A stretch of 64,000 nucleotides of DNA from Lasiosphaeria ovina. Its lineage: Eukaryota > Ascomycota > Sordariomycetes > Sordariales > Lasiosphaeriaceae. The stretch is taken from contig JAULSN010000003.1 in the NCBI GenBank assembly GCA_033439765.1, forward strand, positions 2,170,001 through 2,234,000, given 5' to 3'. The notes beneath the pieces were generated by a model. That model had not been told where the DNA came from. It searched no databases and was given only the letters and a program-made list of their open reading frames with translations. Positions 53,281-64,000 of the stretch are shown one piece after another (within the stretch, counting starts at the first letter, position 1; each line of letters starts with the position of its first letter). A program made the translations under genes and the position numbers.

Positions 53281-55503
53281 ATGGCGCCTTCACCCAGTCT
53301 TGTGATGGCCTCGGGCTTGCGCCGCGCCCGCCGCGCCTGTCTGTTCGGCGCGCGGGCTGCCTCGACCTCGACCTCCATCTCGACCTCGAGCGCGACCAAG
53401 CTCCAGCTTCAGCTCCAGTTGCGCCAACTACACTCCTCTCGCCCGCACCACCTCTCTACATTAACCACCCTTCTCCCCTCGTCCCGACGAGCCCTCTTCT
53501 CGACCACAGCCTCCCGTCACAATACCGCGACACCCCCGACACCCCCTACAACCTCGACATCCACAAAACCCGGCAGCCATGTACCCAAAACACCGGCCGA
53601 TGCCAAGGCAGGCCGGCCGGTCCCCGTCGACCCGCTCGCGGCCCTCGATAAGAGCGCGCAGGAGCAGCGCAAGGCCGACTGGGCCATAATGAAGGAGATG
53701 TCGCGCTACCTGTGGCCCAAGGACAGCTGGGGCGACAAGATGCGCGTCATGCTGTCGGTCGGCCTGCTGGTCGGCGCCAAGGTACTCAACGTCCAGGTGC
53801 CCTTCTACTTCCGCGAGATCATCGACTCGCTCAACATCGACTTTGCTACTACGGGCGGCACCGTCGCCACGGTTGCCGGCGCCATGATCCTCGCCTACGG
53901 CGCCACCCGCATCGGATCCGTGCTCTCCCAGGAGCTGCGCAACGCCGTCTTCTCGTCCGTTGCCCAAAAGGCCATCCGCCGCGTGGCCAAGAACACGTTC
54001 GACCACCTGCTCAACCTCGACCTCAGCTTCCACCTCTCCAAGCAGACGGGCGGCCTGACGCGCGCCATCGACCGCGGCACCAAGGGCATCAGCTTCTTGT
54101 TGACCAGCATGGTCTTCCACATCGTGCCCACCGCCCTCGAGATCACCATGGTCTGCGGTATCCTGACCTACAACTTCGGCTGGGAGTTCGCCGCCATCAC
54201 CGCCGTCACCATGGCCGCCTACACGGCCTTCACCATCTGGACCACGGCCTGGCGCACAAAGTTCCGCCGCCAGGCCAACGCCGCCGACAACCGCGCCTCC
54301 ACCGTCGCCGTCGACTCGCTCATCAACTACGAGGCCGTCAAGTATTTTAATAACGAGCGCTACGAGATCGGCCGCTACGACAAGGCCCTGCAGCAGTACG
54401 AGAAGAGCTCTATCAAGGTGGCCACGTCGCTGGCCTTTCTCAACAGCGGGCAGAACATCATCTTCTCGTCGGCCCTGACCCTCATGATGTGGCTCGGCGC
54501 CAAGGGCATCGTCGACGGCTCGCTGTCGGTGGGCGACCTGGTGCTCATCAACCAGCTCGTCTTCCAGCTGTCGGTGCCGCTTAACTTCCTGGGGTCTGTC
54601 TACCGCGAGCTGCGCCAGTCGCTGCTCGACATGGAGACGCTGTTCAACCTGCAAAAGGTCAACGTGTCCATCGCCGAGAAGCCCGGCGCCCAGCCGCTGC
54701 AGCTGACCAAGGGCGGCGAGATCCGCTTCGAGAACGTCACCTTTGGCTACTACGTGGACCGGCCCATCCTGCGCAACCTCAGCGTCACCATCCCGGCCGG
54801 GAAGAAGGTGGCCGTGGTCGGGCCCAGCGGCTGCGGCAAGTCGACGCTGCTGCGCCTGCTGTTCCGGTCGTACGACGTGCAGTCGGGGCGCATCTTCGTC
54901 GACGACCAGGACCTGCGCGACGTGACGCTCGACTCGCTGCGGCGCGCCATCGGCGTGGTGCCACAGGACACGCCGCTGTTCAACGAGACTGTCGAGCACA
55001 ACATCCGGTACGGCAACCTGGACGCGCCACGCGAGGCAGTCGTGGCGGCGGCCCGCCGCGCCCACATCCACGAGAGCATCGAGAGCTGGCCGCACGGCTA
55101 CGAGACCAAGGTTGGCGAGCGCGGGCTGATGATCTCGGGCGGCGAGAAGCAGCGGCTCGCGGTGTCGCGGCTCATCCTCAAGGACCCGCCGCTGCTCTTC
55201 TTCGACGAGGCCACGTCGGCCCTCGACACGCACACGGAGCAGGCCCTCATGGCCAACATCAACGAGATCCTGCGCGACAAGGCCCGCACCAGCGTGTTCG
55301 TCGCGCACCGCCTGCGCACCATCTACGACGCCGACCTGATTATCGTCCTGCGCGAGGGCGCCGTCGTCGAGCAGGGCACCCACCGCGAGCTCATGGACCG
55401 CGCCGGCCTCTACGCTGAGCTGTGGGCCGCCCAGGAGATGCTCATGGACGAGAACGGCGAGGTCGTTGATGCCGCGGCTAGGGATGGAGCTGAGAAGAGC
55501 TGA
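53281..55503 (+). CDS. ATM1: mitochondrial ABC transporter ATM1 (half-size), 740 aa
   Basis: Intronless. Two in-frame ATGs: 53281 and 53305; the second begins [20 protein letters not shown], a good mitochondrial presequence, so either may be used. The transmembrane domain (about residues 120-420) has the family blocks [48 protein letters not shown] and [14 protein letters not shown]. Nucleotide-binding domain: Walker [13 protein letters not shown] (about 515), Q-loop VPQDTPLFN, signature [14 protein letters not shown], Walker [14 protein letters not shown]-loop FVAHRL. All are intact. ATM1 exports a glutathione-linked sulfur compound from the matrix for cytosolic iron-sulfur cluster assembly and so affects iron sensing. 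Inner mitochondrial membrane, works as a dimer. The large antisense frame is a shadow. Confidence 0.95.
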   Translation: MAPSPSLVMASGLRRARRACLFGARAASTSTSISTSSATKLQLQLQLRQLHSSRPHHLSTLTTLLPSSRRALFSTTASRHNTATPPTPPTTSTSTKPGSHVPKTPADAKAGRPVPVDPLAALDKSAQEQRKADWAIMKEMSRYLWPKDSWGDKMRVMLSVGLLVGAKVLNVQVPFYFREIIDSLNIDFATTGGTVATVAGAMILAYGATRIGSVLSQELRNAVFSSVAQKAIRRVAKNTFDHLLNLDLSFHLSKQTGGLTRAIDRGTKGISFLLTSMVFHIVPTALEITMVCGILTYNFGWEFAAITAVTMAAYTAFTIWTTAWRTKFRRQANAADNRASTVAVDSLINYEAVKYFNNERYEIGRYDKALQQYEKSSIKVATSLAFLNSGQNIIFSSALTLMMWLGAKGIVDGSLSVGDLVLINQLVFQLSVPLNFLGSVYRELRQSLLDMETLFNLQKVNVSIAEKPGAQPLQLTKGGEIRFENVTFGYYVDRPILRNLSVTIPAGKKVAVVGPSGCGKSTLLRLLFRSYDVQSGRIFVDDQDLRDVTLDSLRRAIGVVPQDTPLFNETVEHNIRYGNLDAPREAVVAAARRAHIHESIESWPHGYETKVGERGLMISGGEKQRLAVSRLILKDPPLLFFDEATSALDTHTEQALMANINEILRDKARTSVFVAHRLRTIYDADLIIVLREGAVVEQGTHRELMDRAGLYAELWAAQEMLMDENGEVVDAAARDGAEKS

Positions 55504-56517
55504 GTGAGCTGTAGGACTGCATGTTGTGCATGTACAAAGACGGATTGGCTGGCCCAGCGCATATGGCTTCGAATCTGGCTGCTGGGGTATTTGCTTGGAA
55601 ACCAATGCCAAGCAAGGGATATAGATATGAGATTAGAACAGATACTGTCCAACTCCGCTCCTGGTCGACGTCTATACATATAGACTAAATAAGAAGAAAG
55701 TACATGTCTGGCAAGAGGAGTGGCTCGGGTTGTACAGGCTGCTGCAAGGCATTGCTGGGCGCGTTTTGGCTTTCACTGTTTGCCATGTTTTGGTGGAGCT
55801 GCTTACCTACCTAGGCTCTGGACTTAGAAATGACTTTGCTGCCCCTCCTAATGAGTTATTCAGATGCTTGCTTTCTGCCCTGCCTCCTCTCGTTCTCTAT
55901 CAGCTCGGTGTTTTTGCAGACTGTTTGTACCGGGTGTAGCGTAGCGTTCTTCTTGTTCCGGGTAGCGTTTCGGTTTGCTGGTCTGGTTTTTGTTTGCTAG
56001 CGTTGTTGTTGTCGATTACGGACTCGCCAATGAACGGAATAGCACGGTTTCTGTGATTCACTGCGAGAATCAGGGTTCGCTTTAGACGTGGCTTGCTTGG
56101 TTGGTTTTTGGGTTTCTCGTCTGGCTTTCGTGAATTTTTGTTTGCCCGCTTAGTTCCCGGAATCCTTTAATCTGGTAGACAATGGTGTTCCACCCTGGCA
56201 CTATTTTCACGATTTACTTTGGAAAAGGTAATAGCTAGCAGGGCTTGTTTCTGTTCATCAAGTGCATGCAGTTATGTTTCAGCCCTTGGGTTGATGTTTG
56301 CATTATTAAGATATAATTACCCCTTTCCCACCTGCGAGAGCGTCTTCTTCTCACCCTCCACTTTCCCTTTCCCCGCTCCTTACTCATCCATGTCATTCTC
56401 AAGCGTTTACTGTTTACGCATCAGTAGTTGGTACACAATCGAGCGTTTGGCCAGACGTCATGGCATCGTTTTTTGTCCGTCATCAAAACACCGCGGTACG
56501 AATGGGAAGACACAAAA
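55504..56517. other. convergent intergenic region
   Basis: 3' flanks of ATM1 (plus) and the DHCR24-like gene (minus). Some T/G-rich stretches; no gene supported. Confidence 0.5.
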
Positions 56518-58353
56518 TCACTCCGTGCCCTCCCCTTGGCCTGGTGTCGTTGGCTGCACATTCACATTCCTCTCTTCCCAGTACGCCAGAAACGGCTGCC
56601 TGTGAATCTTGTAGTCGCGGCTGCGGATGGCGCGGAATATGCCCGCGAGCCCGGGAACCGGCCACACGTCAGCCAGCCGCCGCACCCACGCCGCCGGCCA
56701 CCGCCCGCCTTGCCCCCGTCTGGCCATCAAGCCCGCCACGTCGACGTGCACCTTGTCGTAAATGCTCGGCAGCGTCGTCGCCTGGTACTTGGCCCGCAGC
56801 CCGTCGTACCACGGCCGGTCGTACAGCGCCCAGAACTCGTCCTCGCTGTAGTACGTGTGGGCATACAACACTTTTCGCCCACCCAGGTGGGCTAGTTTTG
56901 CCTCGAGCGCCCGGTTCTGCTGGACGAATGTCGCTAGGTCCCCCGACGCCGCGCCCCACACCCCGATGTTGAGCATCGGCTGCGGCTGCGGCTGTTCTTG
57001 GTCTTGCTGCTCAGCCTGAGGCGACGACGGAGAGCAAGAGCCACAGGACGAACAAGGGGAAGAAGACCCCGTCGAGCAAGAAGACGCAACAGCAGAAACC
57101 CCTGAAGACAAAGGCGAGGAACCGCCCACACAGTACGACGGATGGAACGTCGGCTGTGCCGCCGCCCGCAGCGGACACAGCCACAGCGGCCAGACGGCGA
57201 GCTCGGCGGCGGCGTAATCGACAAAATCAGCCGCGGCGGCGTACGGAAGCGCCACGTCCTGGACGACGCCGCGGAACGACATGGACGGGCCGCCCCCTTG
57301 CAGCGCGCGGAACAGCATGCGCGTGTGCATGAAGTCGTCGAGCAGCCAGCGCGCGGGCCCGCAGAACGGCACGAACCAGAAGTACCGGAACCCTTCCCCC
57401 CCGGCCCAGAACCCGCCCCGGTCGTACCGGAACAGGTACTCGGCCAGCGGGATGTGGTCGGTTATCTCGGTGTCCGAGTCGTTGGTGGTCTGGTGCTCGG
57501 TGGCCTGGTGTTTTTGATTTTGCTTTGGGGTTTGATGGTGCTTCTGCTGCTGCTGCTTCCGATGCTCTCGCGACCTGGCCTCGGCGTGTAGGTAGAACCA
57601 CGGGTCCCGGGGCCGGCTGAACCTCTGCGGCTTTTTGTTTGTTGGTATGTCGTCCGTCATTCGGCCGACCATGACAAGCCCGCGGTCGGGCGAGAAGAGG
57701 ATGCCGTCGACGTAGTCGTTGGCCGGGTCCTCGGTGGCGGCCTTGACAGCAGCAATCGTGTCGTCAACCGACGCGTAGCTGCGGTAGACGAGCCGGACGA
57801 AGCGGCGGGCGGGCACCAGGGCGAGCTCGAGCCTGGTGACGATGCCCAGCGTACCCGCAGAGCCGCGGGCGCCGCGGAACAGGTCGGCGTTCTCGTCGGC
57901 GGACGCGCGCACGACGTCGCCCGTGGCCAGCACGATCTCGACGGAGCGCACGGCCTCGTCAAAGTAGCCGTGCCGGAACGAGCTGCTCTCGCCCGCGCTG
58001 CCCGCGAACCCGCCGCCGGCCGTGATGCCGGGGAACTCCATCACCACCGGCGGCACCAGCCCGCGCGCCAGCGTTGCCTGCACCAGCTGGTCCATGGGCA
58101 CGTTGGGCTCGACCACGGCCGTGCGCGTGGTTTGGTCGATGGAGAGCACGTTGCTCAGCGCGCTGATGTCGACCGTCTGCGCGCCGTGGCCGGGACGTGT
58201 GCTGTTGGTCGACCCGTGGAACACGCGGAACGGCTTCCGCTGCGCGAACAGCGCCCGCACCTCGCTCGCGATCCGGTTGACGGCGGCGTCGTGCTGGACG
58301 TTCATGTCGGGATCGCGGGCCGGCGTGCTCATGTTGGGCTCGGGATTTGGCAT
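56518..58353 (-). CDS. DHCR24/Delta(24)-sterol reductase-like FAD oxidoreductase, 611 aa
   Basis: Intronless, start ATG 58353. The FAD-binding PCMH fold occupies the first 230 residues: FRVFHGSTNSTRPGHG, AVVEPNVPMDQLVQATL, VVMEFPGITAGGGFAGSAGE, then SSSFRHGYFDEAV, as in DHCR24/DWF1. No His of a covalent FAD link is evident. C-terminal part: RYFWFVPFCGPARW, MLNIGVWG, RKVLYAHTYYSEDEFWALYD, RPWYDGLRAKYQA and LPSIYDKV, typical of fungal DHCR24-like proteins. Two low-complexity inserts are unusual: Gln/His/Thr-rich at about 265-300, and Ser/Cys then Gln-rich at about 420-480 (SSCSTGSSSPCSSCGSCSPS). Fungi reduce sterol C24 with Erg4, so the true substrate may differ. Not clearly membrane-anchored. 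Confidence 0.85.
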   Translation of the reverse strand: MPNPEPNMSTPARDPDMNVQHDAAVNRIASEVRALFAQRKPFRVFHGSTNSTRPGHGAQTVDISALSNVLSIDQTTRTAVVEPNVPMDQLVQATLARGLVPPVVMEFPGITAGGGFAGSAGESSSFRHGYFDEAVRSVEIVLATGDVVRASADENADLFRGARGSAGTLGIVTRLELALVPARRFVRLVYRSYASVDDTIAAVKAATEDPANDYVDGILFSPDRGLVMVGRMTDDIPTNKKPQRFSRPRDPWFYLHAEARSREHRKQQQQKHHQTPKQNQKHQATEHQTTNDSDTEITDHIPLAEYLFRYDRGGFWAGGEGFRYFWFVPFCGPARWLLDDFMHTRMLFRALQGGGPSMSFRGVVQDVALPYAAAADFVDYAAAELAVWPLWLCPLRAAAQPTFHPSYCVGGSSPLSSGVSAVASSCSTGSSSPCSSCGSCSPSSPQAEQQDQEQPQPQPMLNIGVWGAASGDLATFVQQNRALEAKLAHLGGRKVLYAHTYYSEDEFWALYDRPWYDGLRAKYQATTLPSIYDKVHVDVAGLMARRGQGGRWPAAWVRRLADVWPVPGLAGIFRAIRSRDYKIHRQPFLAYWEERNVNVQPTTPGQGEGTE

Positions 58354-61300
58354 GGCTGACAGCAGAATTGCGTGAGATTGGAGATGGGATGTGACTCGGA
58401 GACTGTGGCAGGAGAAGCTGACCAGATGCAGAAGCGGGTCTAGTCTGTCGGGAAATTGTCAGCACAGAGCAATGTTCGAAATCGGGCGCCCCAGGGCTGA
58501 GAGAAGCGGAAACCGGAGATTTTTGCCTGGAGAGACGCAGAAATATCAGCGTGCACCCCAAAGGTGCGGAAATAAAAATAATAAGCCTAGGTCAGCATGA
58601 TCGGATGTCAGGCTGCCCCTGCCCCTGGAGGCTGACCTAACAACGCTGAGCCCAGGGGTTGAAGGGTCTTCCAGCATGTCTTCCAGAGCTGAGCCTATGG
58701 GCTTGAAAATTCCGGGCCATCGTTCAAGGCACACCCGGCGTTGGATTGACAGGAAGCGCAGATTTTGTTTCGTGTGTCCAGTGTTGGCTGCGCTGCCGCA
58801 AGGCGCGGAGTGGCTGGTGCAACGACTTGCTGCCCAACCGACCAATCACAACGCCCTTGCCGCACTCGTTCGCACTCCCGCTGCCCGCAGCCTCGCACCC
58901 AGAACCGTGCCACTAATCCTTCTGCCAAACCGAACATGCTCTCGCCGCCTTCGGCAGGGTCTCCAACGCCACGTGCCTCACCCGCCTCACTCAATGCTAC
59001 CGCAGTCATCTCGGGCTTAGGTTTCTTCGCGTGCCTTTTTCACGAGGCATGTGTTCTCTAGCAGGGAATTCATCATGTTCATGAGTGGCCAGAAAGGAAG
59101 GCTTCGCAGAGACGCCGCTCCGAGGGCCCTCCAGCCTCATCGTCGCCCACCTAATCGAAACTAGCCGATCAATCATCACAACAGGTCGTCGCCGTCCTCA
59201 TTCACGAGCCGCCGGGTTTTCAAAGCTGTCCTGCTCCGACAAAATCATCCCCTCTACCACATCCTCCCGAGCCCCACCGCCCCGACTTCCCCCAGCAGTC
59301 TTCCAGTGATGGATGAGCCCCAAGAACAAACGGCCTGTGGAATGAGATTTCAAACAGGAAAAGGGGAGAGGGCGGGAAGGGCAAGGAGAATGGAGAACAA
59401 TGCCAGACACACAAAAAGAATCAAGAACCAAGGCGCCCGAAGAAGCGCTGGCAAACAGCTGGGAATATGACCTTGACGCAGTCAATCAGACCATGGTCAG
59501 GACGACTGAGAAGTTTCCACCCCCACAAGCCCGAGGAGTTCGTGGGCAACAACGCCACAGCTAGGGCTTCCATCGGCAACTCCAGCCCCAGCGCCCGAGG
59601 TACCGACAACGAAACGAGAAACCAGCAATCCTGCGGGGATCATCGACGAGCCCTCGCACGGGAGGCAACGGAGGATACCCCCCCAGAGAACACTCAAGAC
59701 AAGTGTGTGGATTGCAGCCCTAGAAGTGACGAGCAGGCACAAGGAGGGGGAAGGGAATACTACGCGGTATTGATCGAAGGGAAACTTCGAAACAAACGGC
59801 ACACTGCCGTTCGGTTATTTCCAGGGCCGTCCTGCCATCGCGGCACGTGTACTGTCCTTGGCTCTGCAATAAACCCTGTCATGCCAAGGCGTCCAGAGTT
59901 TTTCTCTGGGCTTTCGATTGGGGGTGGCTTCGAAAAGCAACTGGAGCACTGACCAGACGGGCCATCGAGCACGAGCCACGGTCCAGGTTTGGATGCTTCC
60001 GGGTTGGAACTTCAAGAGTGAGTTGTCTGTGGTATCGCCAACTTGTCTTTTTTTGTTTCTAACTTCATTTGCTAGGCTTCTGGGTATCGATCGCCTAATA
60101 TCTGAAGATTCTCCCAGCCCACCATCGAACCTCAATTCTTCTACGATTCCGGATATCAGCCGCCGTGTCTCCCCCATTAGCGGCTTCAGCTTCGCCAAGG
60201 ACGTGGAGATTATTAATCTTGGTATTCACACAACAAAGATGCTACCCTTCGGGCTTCTTCATCAAAAGAGAATCACCGTTTAGGAACTTTGGATACAATT
60301 ACGCCAGCGGGAAAAGGGTGTCTTTTCCCGGGGCCGGCCGTTTCTCACGGGAATGGCAGACGCTATCGGAACATGGCCGCCGGCTGGACGAGTTCTCTCG
60401 AACGCTGTCTCTGCCCGGCTAGTTTGGAAACTCTTTGAGGTTGTTAACCAGACCCGGCTTGAAGACATCCTATACCGATTAACCAGCAAAACAAAAGCCG
60501 CAAGACGAACACCTAGCGAACACCCGTAGGGGGAAAAACAAACCCAAAGGACGGCGTTCGGGGAATTTCTCGAGGAGGTATTTCATTCGCGAATTTGCCG
60601 AAGGCGTTGTGGAAGGTGAATCGGTGAGCGAGCTGGATACGAAAGCCGCACCAGAGGTCATCGGAACTGCCAGCAATCGCATCGGAGATCGGGAGCGGCA
60701 ATCGCACGGCCCCATCCGAAAAGTGGAAAGACCAGTCGACTATTGGGTGGCTGCACTCTCTATGTCACCGACTACCCTTCCAGGGCCGACTCGCAGTTCA
60801 TCCGCGATCCCTTCGGTAGTGGGGAGAGAGAAGGGGGAGAACACAGGGGAAGCGGAAAAGCGGAGGGTGATTGCCCGCGACCTGGCAAAAGTCCCTAATC
60901 ATTCGCTTTACCTCATAAAACTGAAGAACAACACTGCTATCCTGAGGAAAACTTCGGCGGTAACCAGCTACTAGATGGTTCGATTAGTCTTTCGCCCCCA
61001 TGCTCAGATTTGACGATCGATTTGCGCGTCCGAACCGCTGCGAGCCTCCACCAGAGTTTCCTCTGGCTCCACCCTATCCAAGCATAGTTCACCATCTTTC
61101 GGGTCCAAGGCTTAACACTCTTACTCAAATCCATCCGAATACATCAGGATCGGTCGATGATGCGCCGAAGCTCTCACCTACGTCCACTTTCATTACGCAT
61201 GCGGGTTTTACACCTAAACACTCGCGCAAAACCTTGACTCCTTGGTCCGTGTTTCAAGGCGGGTCGCTGATGACCATTACGCCAGCATCCTTGCAGATGC

Positions 61301-61488
61301 GCGAACCTCGGTCCCCGCGAGGGCATTGCACAAGGGGCTGTAATACTCCCGGAGGAGCCACGTTCCCCGAGCCTTTATCCCCCCGCGAGAACCGATGCTG
61401 GCCTGAGCCTGGCGGAGTGCCAGTGGTCTGCGGCATTGTTTTCTGGTTCCTGAGCTTCCGAAGAATATGGGATTCATGGGCGAATGGG

Positions 61489-61598
61489 CGAATGGGAGAA
61501 ATACGGCGCAAGACTTTGATACCCGTAGACGGGCGGCGTCCCGAGGGGGAGTTTAGCAAGGAATGTTTGATTCTTGTACTCTTGTACAAACACGAGGC
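61489..61598 (+). repeat. 110-bp direct repeat, left unit
   Basis: CGAATGGGAG...GGCGGCGTCCCGAGGG...GTTTAGCAAGGAATGTTTG; about 88% like the right unit by eye, spaced 153 bp start to start. Confidence 0.85.
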
Positions 61599-61641
61599 GA
61601 GCGGCAGGCGAGGCTTGCAGGTGGAAGGAAGGTCGGTATAT

Positions 61642-61750
61642 CGAATGGGAGGAACACGGTGGAAGGCTTTGATACCCGTAGGCGGGCGGCGTCCCGAGGG
61701 TGAGTTTAGCAAGGAATGTTTGATTATTGTGCTCTTGCCCAAACACAGGC
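61642..61750 (+). repeat. 110-bp direct repeat, right unit
   Basis: Second unit of the tandem pair, with scattered substitutions against 61489-61598, so the duplication is not recent. Confidence 0.85.
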
Positions 61751-62181
61751 CAGCCTTACGAGTGGAAGGCAGTGATCAGGTAGCAGAGATATCGAAGATA
61801 TGGATGGGCACGTACGTAGGCTAGGGAGGCTTAGACTCTTATGTAAAGAGAGTAGAGATTTATTCCAAAAAGTCAAGAAAAAGGGAAACGACCGTAGGAT
61901 AGAGGGAAGGTCGGCTCCCTTTATATAAGGTGGTTGGCTAATAAAGAAATAAAGAGGATACTAGATTATAATAAGCTAGAACTCCATCCCCTTTTCCCCT
62001 GGGCTACTTATCACCTCGTCCCTACGTGTATGCCTGCAGCTCGTTTACCTCCTTTGCGTAATTATCGTAGCACCGGTCAATCGCTCTACTCGGGAACTTC
62101 GGGACGCTTATCAAACCGACCGCAAGAACCAACCGATCCTATCTGGGGCGCTTGTCAAACCAGAGAAGATCTGTCGGCTTG

Positions 62182-62779
62182 CTACACGCGACCGGTGTCA
62201 TCGAAGGCGAATACACCATGTCTAGTAGTGATCCCAGCAACAAAGGCACTCCCCGTGATGTTCCTCAGCAGGTGCCTGGCGAAAACCGAGCTTCGGTACG
62301 GTCCTCCCGAGGCCATCCTGTGGTGGAACAACGAGCTCACTAGCGAGGCGCGTTTGGCTCTTCGCCACGCCGGCTTGGAAACCACAATGACCGCCCTGAG
62401 AGAAAGCTTCGCCCTTGATGCTCCCAATGCAACTGAGAAGTTCCAGGAGGGCCCACTGGTCTTGGTGTGGGGCTCAAAGGTGTCAATTGCCGCGATGTTG
62501 CTGTCAAGTTCGTCCCTGAGCCTCACCATTTCCGGTTTGAGGTCTTCCCGTATCTTGGTAGCGTCATGATCGTCCTCTATGTCGGTAATTTGGGCAATTC
62601 TCTTGAACAATTTCTAGCTGCCCGCGGGGGCAATTTTTGCCAGCTTTCGCGTTCTCGTAAACCTTTAGGTGCTGGAACATCTTGTTTCTGAAGGGAAACA
62701 GGGTCTGGCAGTGGACACAGGTCCGACACAAGTGTCTGGCGTCCAGTAGATCGGCTACGTCATAGAAAATGACCAGCAC
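62182..62779 (-). pseudogene. possible gene remnant, zinc-finger-like plus helical region
   Basis: From 62779 the minus strand reads LCRTCVHCQTLFPFRNKMFQ with HL after it, a C2H2-like finger (CxxC, F, H). After about 62610 another frame reads RIAQITDIEDDHDATKIRED, LKPEMVRLRDELDSNIAAID and SGPSWNFSVALGASRAKLSL, a helical, coding-like stretch. There is no ATG for the second part and no clear splice joint, so it is a remnant or an unsolved spliced gene. Family unknown. Confidence 0.3.
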
Positions 62780-63346
62780 ACCACTGACATGAAGTCAATA
62801 TAGGGGGAAGCCTCAGCAAAGAACAAGCTAGACAAACCGCCAAAGTCCAAGCCTAACCCGTCGTCAATTAAGCATTCACCTCCCAAATTATGACTTACAT
62901 CGAACACAAAAGCCGTACTTATCAGAGGGCCGAGAGAAAGAAGAAAGAAAGAATAATTAACTGTAAATAAAAGTCGTCATATCACGGAGTCAGCCAGCGT
63001 AATACAGAACGACAGAGAGACATAGGTGGCACAGAGATTGTTTACCATTATCAAAAGTGAGGTGAAAGTGAGTCAGGAGGCTGGGGAAAAAGTACGGAAG
63101 GCCGTCCCGATGTAAACGAATCAGGAAGTCAAGCCAACCACTTTATCATTCTGATATGGACGGGCGAGAAAACGAAAAAGAAAGAACCGAACTCCCCATA
63201 ACCCCCTCTCGCTAGATAAAAACCAATCCCCCTTTCCGCCCCTGAGTCACGTGCCCTTTCTTCACCACCAGGCAATCCGAGATCATCCTCCCAAGATATC
63301 AATATAGCCATACCTCCACGCCCCCACAAGACACCCACCCTGACGA
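62780..63346. other. intergenic
   Basis: A/G-rich spacer, 3' flank of the gene at the window edge. Nothing supported. Confidence 0.45.
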
Positions 63347-64000
63347 CTAGTCATCACACGCCACGTCGACAGTTAGCTCGATGCCGTCGCCACGTAGTGA
63401 GCGCCGCATTTTATCCCAGTCAGGCCAAGTCCCTGCAAACGACGGCGACAAGACTATGGCGACGGTTTTGAGATTGGCGTGGCGTCCAGACCGCTTTCCC
63501 CGACGCAGATTATTGAAAGCCCGCCGGTAAGCAGCCGCAAAATTGCCCGGCGCCAGAAGGTCGTCCACCTGCAGCACGCCCCAGTTCTCGCCCGCCGCGC
63601 CCACGTCGTGCCAGTCCTCCAGCAGCGTCAGGTGCTCCAGCGCGGGCGGGAGCAGGTCGCTGAACATCCGCGGCGGGCCCTCGTCCTCGTCGTCGTCAAT
63701 GGCTGTAGGCGGCGCGATGCCGAACCGCGAGGACGTGGCCGTCGGGGTGCCGAATAGCGCGGACGTGGTGATGCGAAGGCGGCGCAGGCACTCCTGCCCT
63801 GCCACGTCGACGGGGCCGACGCCGCTTGCCTCGAGGTGTAGTGTTGTCAGCGGTGGCAGTGATGGGGAGCTGTGTAGTGTCTGCCGCAGGGCCGTCGACA
63901 GCACACGCTTCGGCGCCCCCTGCTCGACCTCAAATTCTAGGTCGTCGAAGCGGGGGGCTGGCGGCTCCCAGCCGGCCTTCTGGAGCGCGCCGGCAGCTGC
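63347..64000 (-). CDS. partial F-box/leucine-rich-type protein (5' end beyond the window)
   Basis: A 217-codon open frame runs from the window edge to a TGA at 63347; the edge falls between codons. It reads AGWEPPAPRFDDLEFEVEQG, then leucine-rich units (PSLPPLTTLHLEASGVG, CLRRLRITTSALFGTP, LPPALEHLTLLEDWHD) and ends AYRRAFNNLRRGKRS, LKTVAIVLSPSFAGTWPDWD, IELTVDVACDD. This layout is that of the C-terminal half of the many filamentous-fungal F-box proteins with degenerate leucine-rich repeats; the F-box itself would lie outside the window. An acidic insert (DDDEDEG) is present. No intron in the visible part. Confidence 0.65.
   Translation of the reverse strand, partial: AAAGALQKAGWEPPAPRFDDLEFEVEQGAPKRVLSTALRQTLHSSPSLPPLTTLHLEASGVGPVDVAGQECLRRLRITTSALFGTPTATSSRFGIAPPTAIDDDEDEGPPRMFSDLLPPALEHLTLLEDWHDVGAAGENWGVLQVDDLLAPGNFAAAYRRAFNNLRRGKRSGRHANLKTVAIVLSPSFAGTWPDWDKMRRSLRGDGIELTVDVACDD

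Larger units (their letters stand above)
58354..62181. other. long gene-poor region
   Basis: The first 100 bases are the promoter of the oxidoreductase. Many short frames on both strands (for example 59467-59952 plus, 59815-60198 minus, 60609-60974 plus, 61000-61824 plus) show no domain, signal peptide or convincing splice structure. A 110-bp direct repeat occurs at 61489/61642, and the stretch 61830-61990 is A-rich with TTTATATAAGG. A decayed transposon or non-coding gene cannot be excluded. Confidence 0.4.

Noticed and set aside
53461..55611. 716-codon minus-strand frame
   Set aside because: Antisense shadow of ATM1; GC-rich third positions keep it open. No motif.
59815..60198. 127-codon minus frame
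   Set aside because: Reads somewhat like protein at its start, but no motif and no splice continuation; overlapping plus frames are as good.

Overview
The window is nuclear DNA of a filamentous ascomycete, most likely a Sordariomycete. Evidence for this: genes are GC-rich and carry short introns (48-122 nt) with GTRNGT-type donors and CTRAC branch points about 10-20 nt before the acceptor. The gene families are typical of the group (NmrA-like, LaeA-like methyltransferase, cytochrome P450, F-box and ankyrin proteins, AIM24, ATM1, small secreted proteins). Repeats show C-to-T changes of the RIP type. No rRNA operon, CRISPR array or bacterial operon is present. All assignments come from reading the sequence; no search was run.

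Layout. 1-7.4 kb: one small conserved fungal protein (1445-1846), a broken LaeA-like methyltransferase (3721-5056, minus) and AT-rich spacer. 7.4-14 kb: a charged coiled-coil protein (7410-9002) with an in-frame membrane-type extension beyond its stop, a tRNA-like element (about 9.9 kb), a Cys/His-rich protein with an acidic tail, a small secreted SH3b-like protein and an NAD(P)-dependent reductase. 14.4-26 kb: a repeat block. Three copies of an unnamed 281-285 bp element occur here; two sit inside broken genes (a kinase-like gene and a SnoaL-like gene). A 6.5-kb Ty1/copia retrotransposon lies at 17229-23706 on the minus strand, with a solo LTR nested in its gag, followed by a degraded Mutator-like transposase. 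26.4-36.3 kb: an alpha/beta hydrolase, a broken F-box/ankyrin gene interrupted by a 2.4-kb segment (bZIP fragment, an unknown ORF and an F-box gene) between 42-bp direct repeats, then a secreted S33 peptidase-like hydrolase.

37-47.4 kb is a run of enzyme genes: P450 (minus), 2-oxoglutarate dioxygenase (plus), DapA-family aldolase (minus), isochorismatase-family hydrolase (plus), NmrA-like protein (plus), then an eight-cysteine secreted protein (minus). It looks like a small catabolic or tailoring cluster without a visible backbone synthase. 48-58.4 kb is a housekeeping block: mitochondrial AIM24 and a kinesin-10-like motor sharing a 503-bp divergent promoter, the mitochondrial ABC exporter ATM1, and a DHCR24-like FAD oxidoreductase. 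58.4-63.3 kb is nearly gene-free. The window ends inside a putative leucine-rich F-box-type protein (minus).

The copia element is the most unusual item. Its coding interior is full of RIP-type stop codons, yet its two 187-bp LTRs differ at one position. Spliced gene models (exon borders in the entries) were made by hand from splice signals and reading frame.
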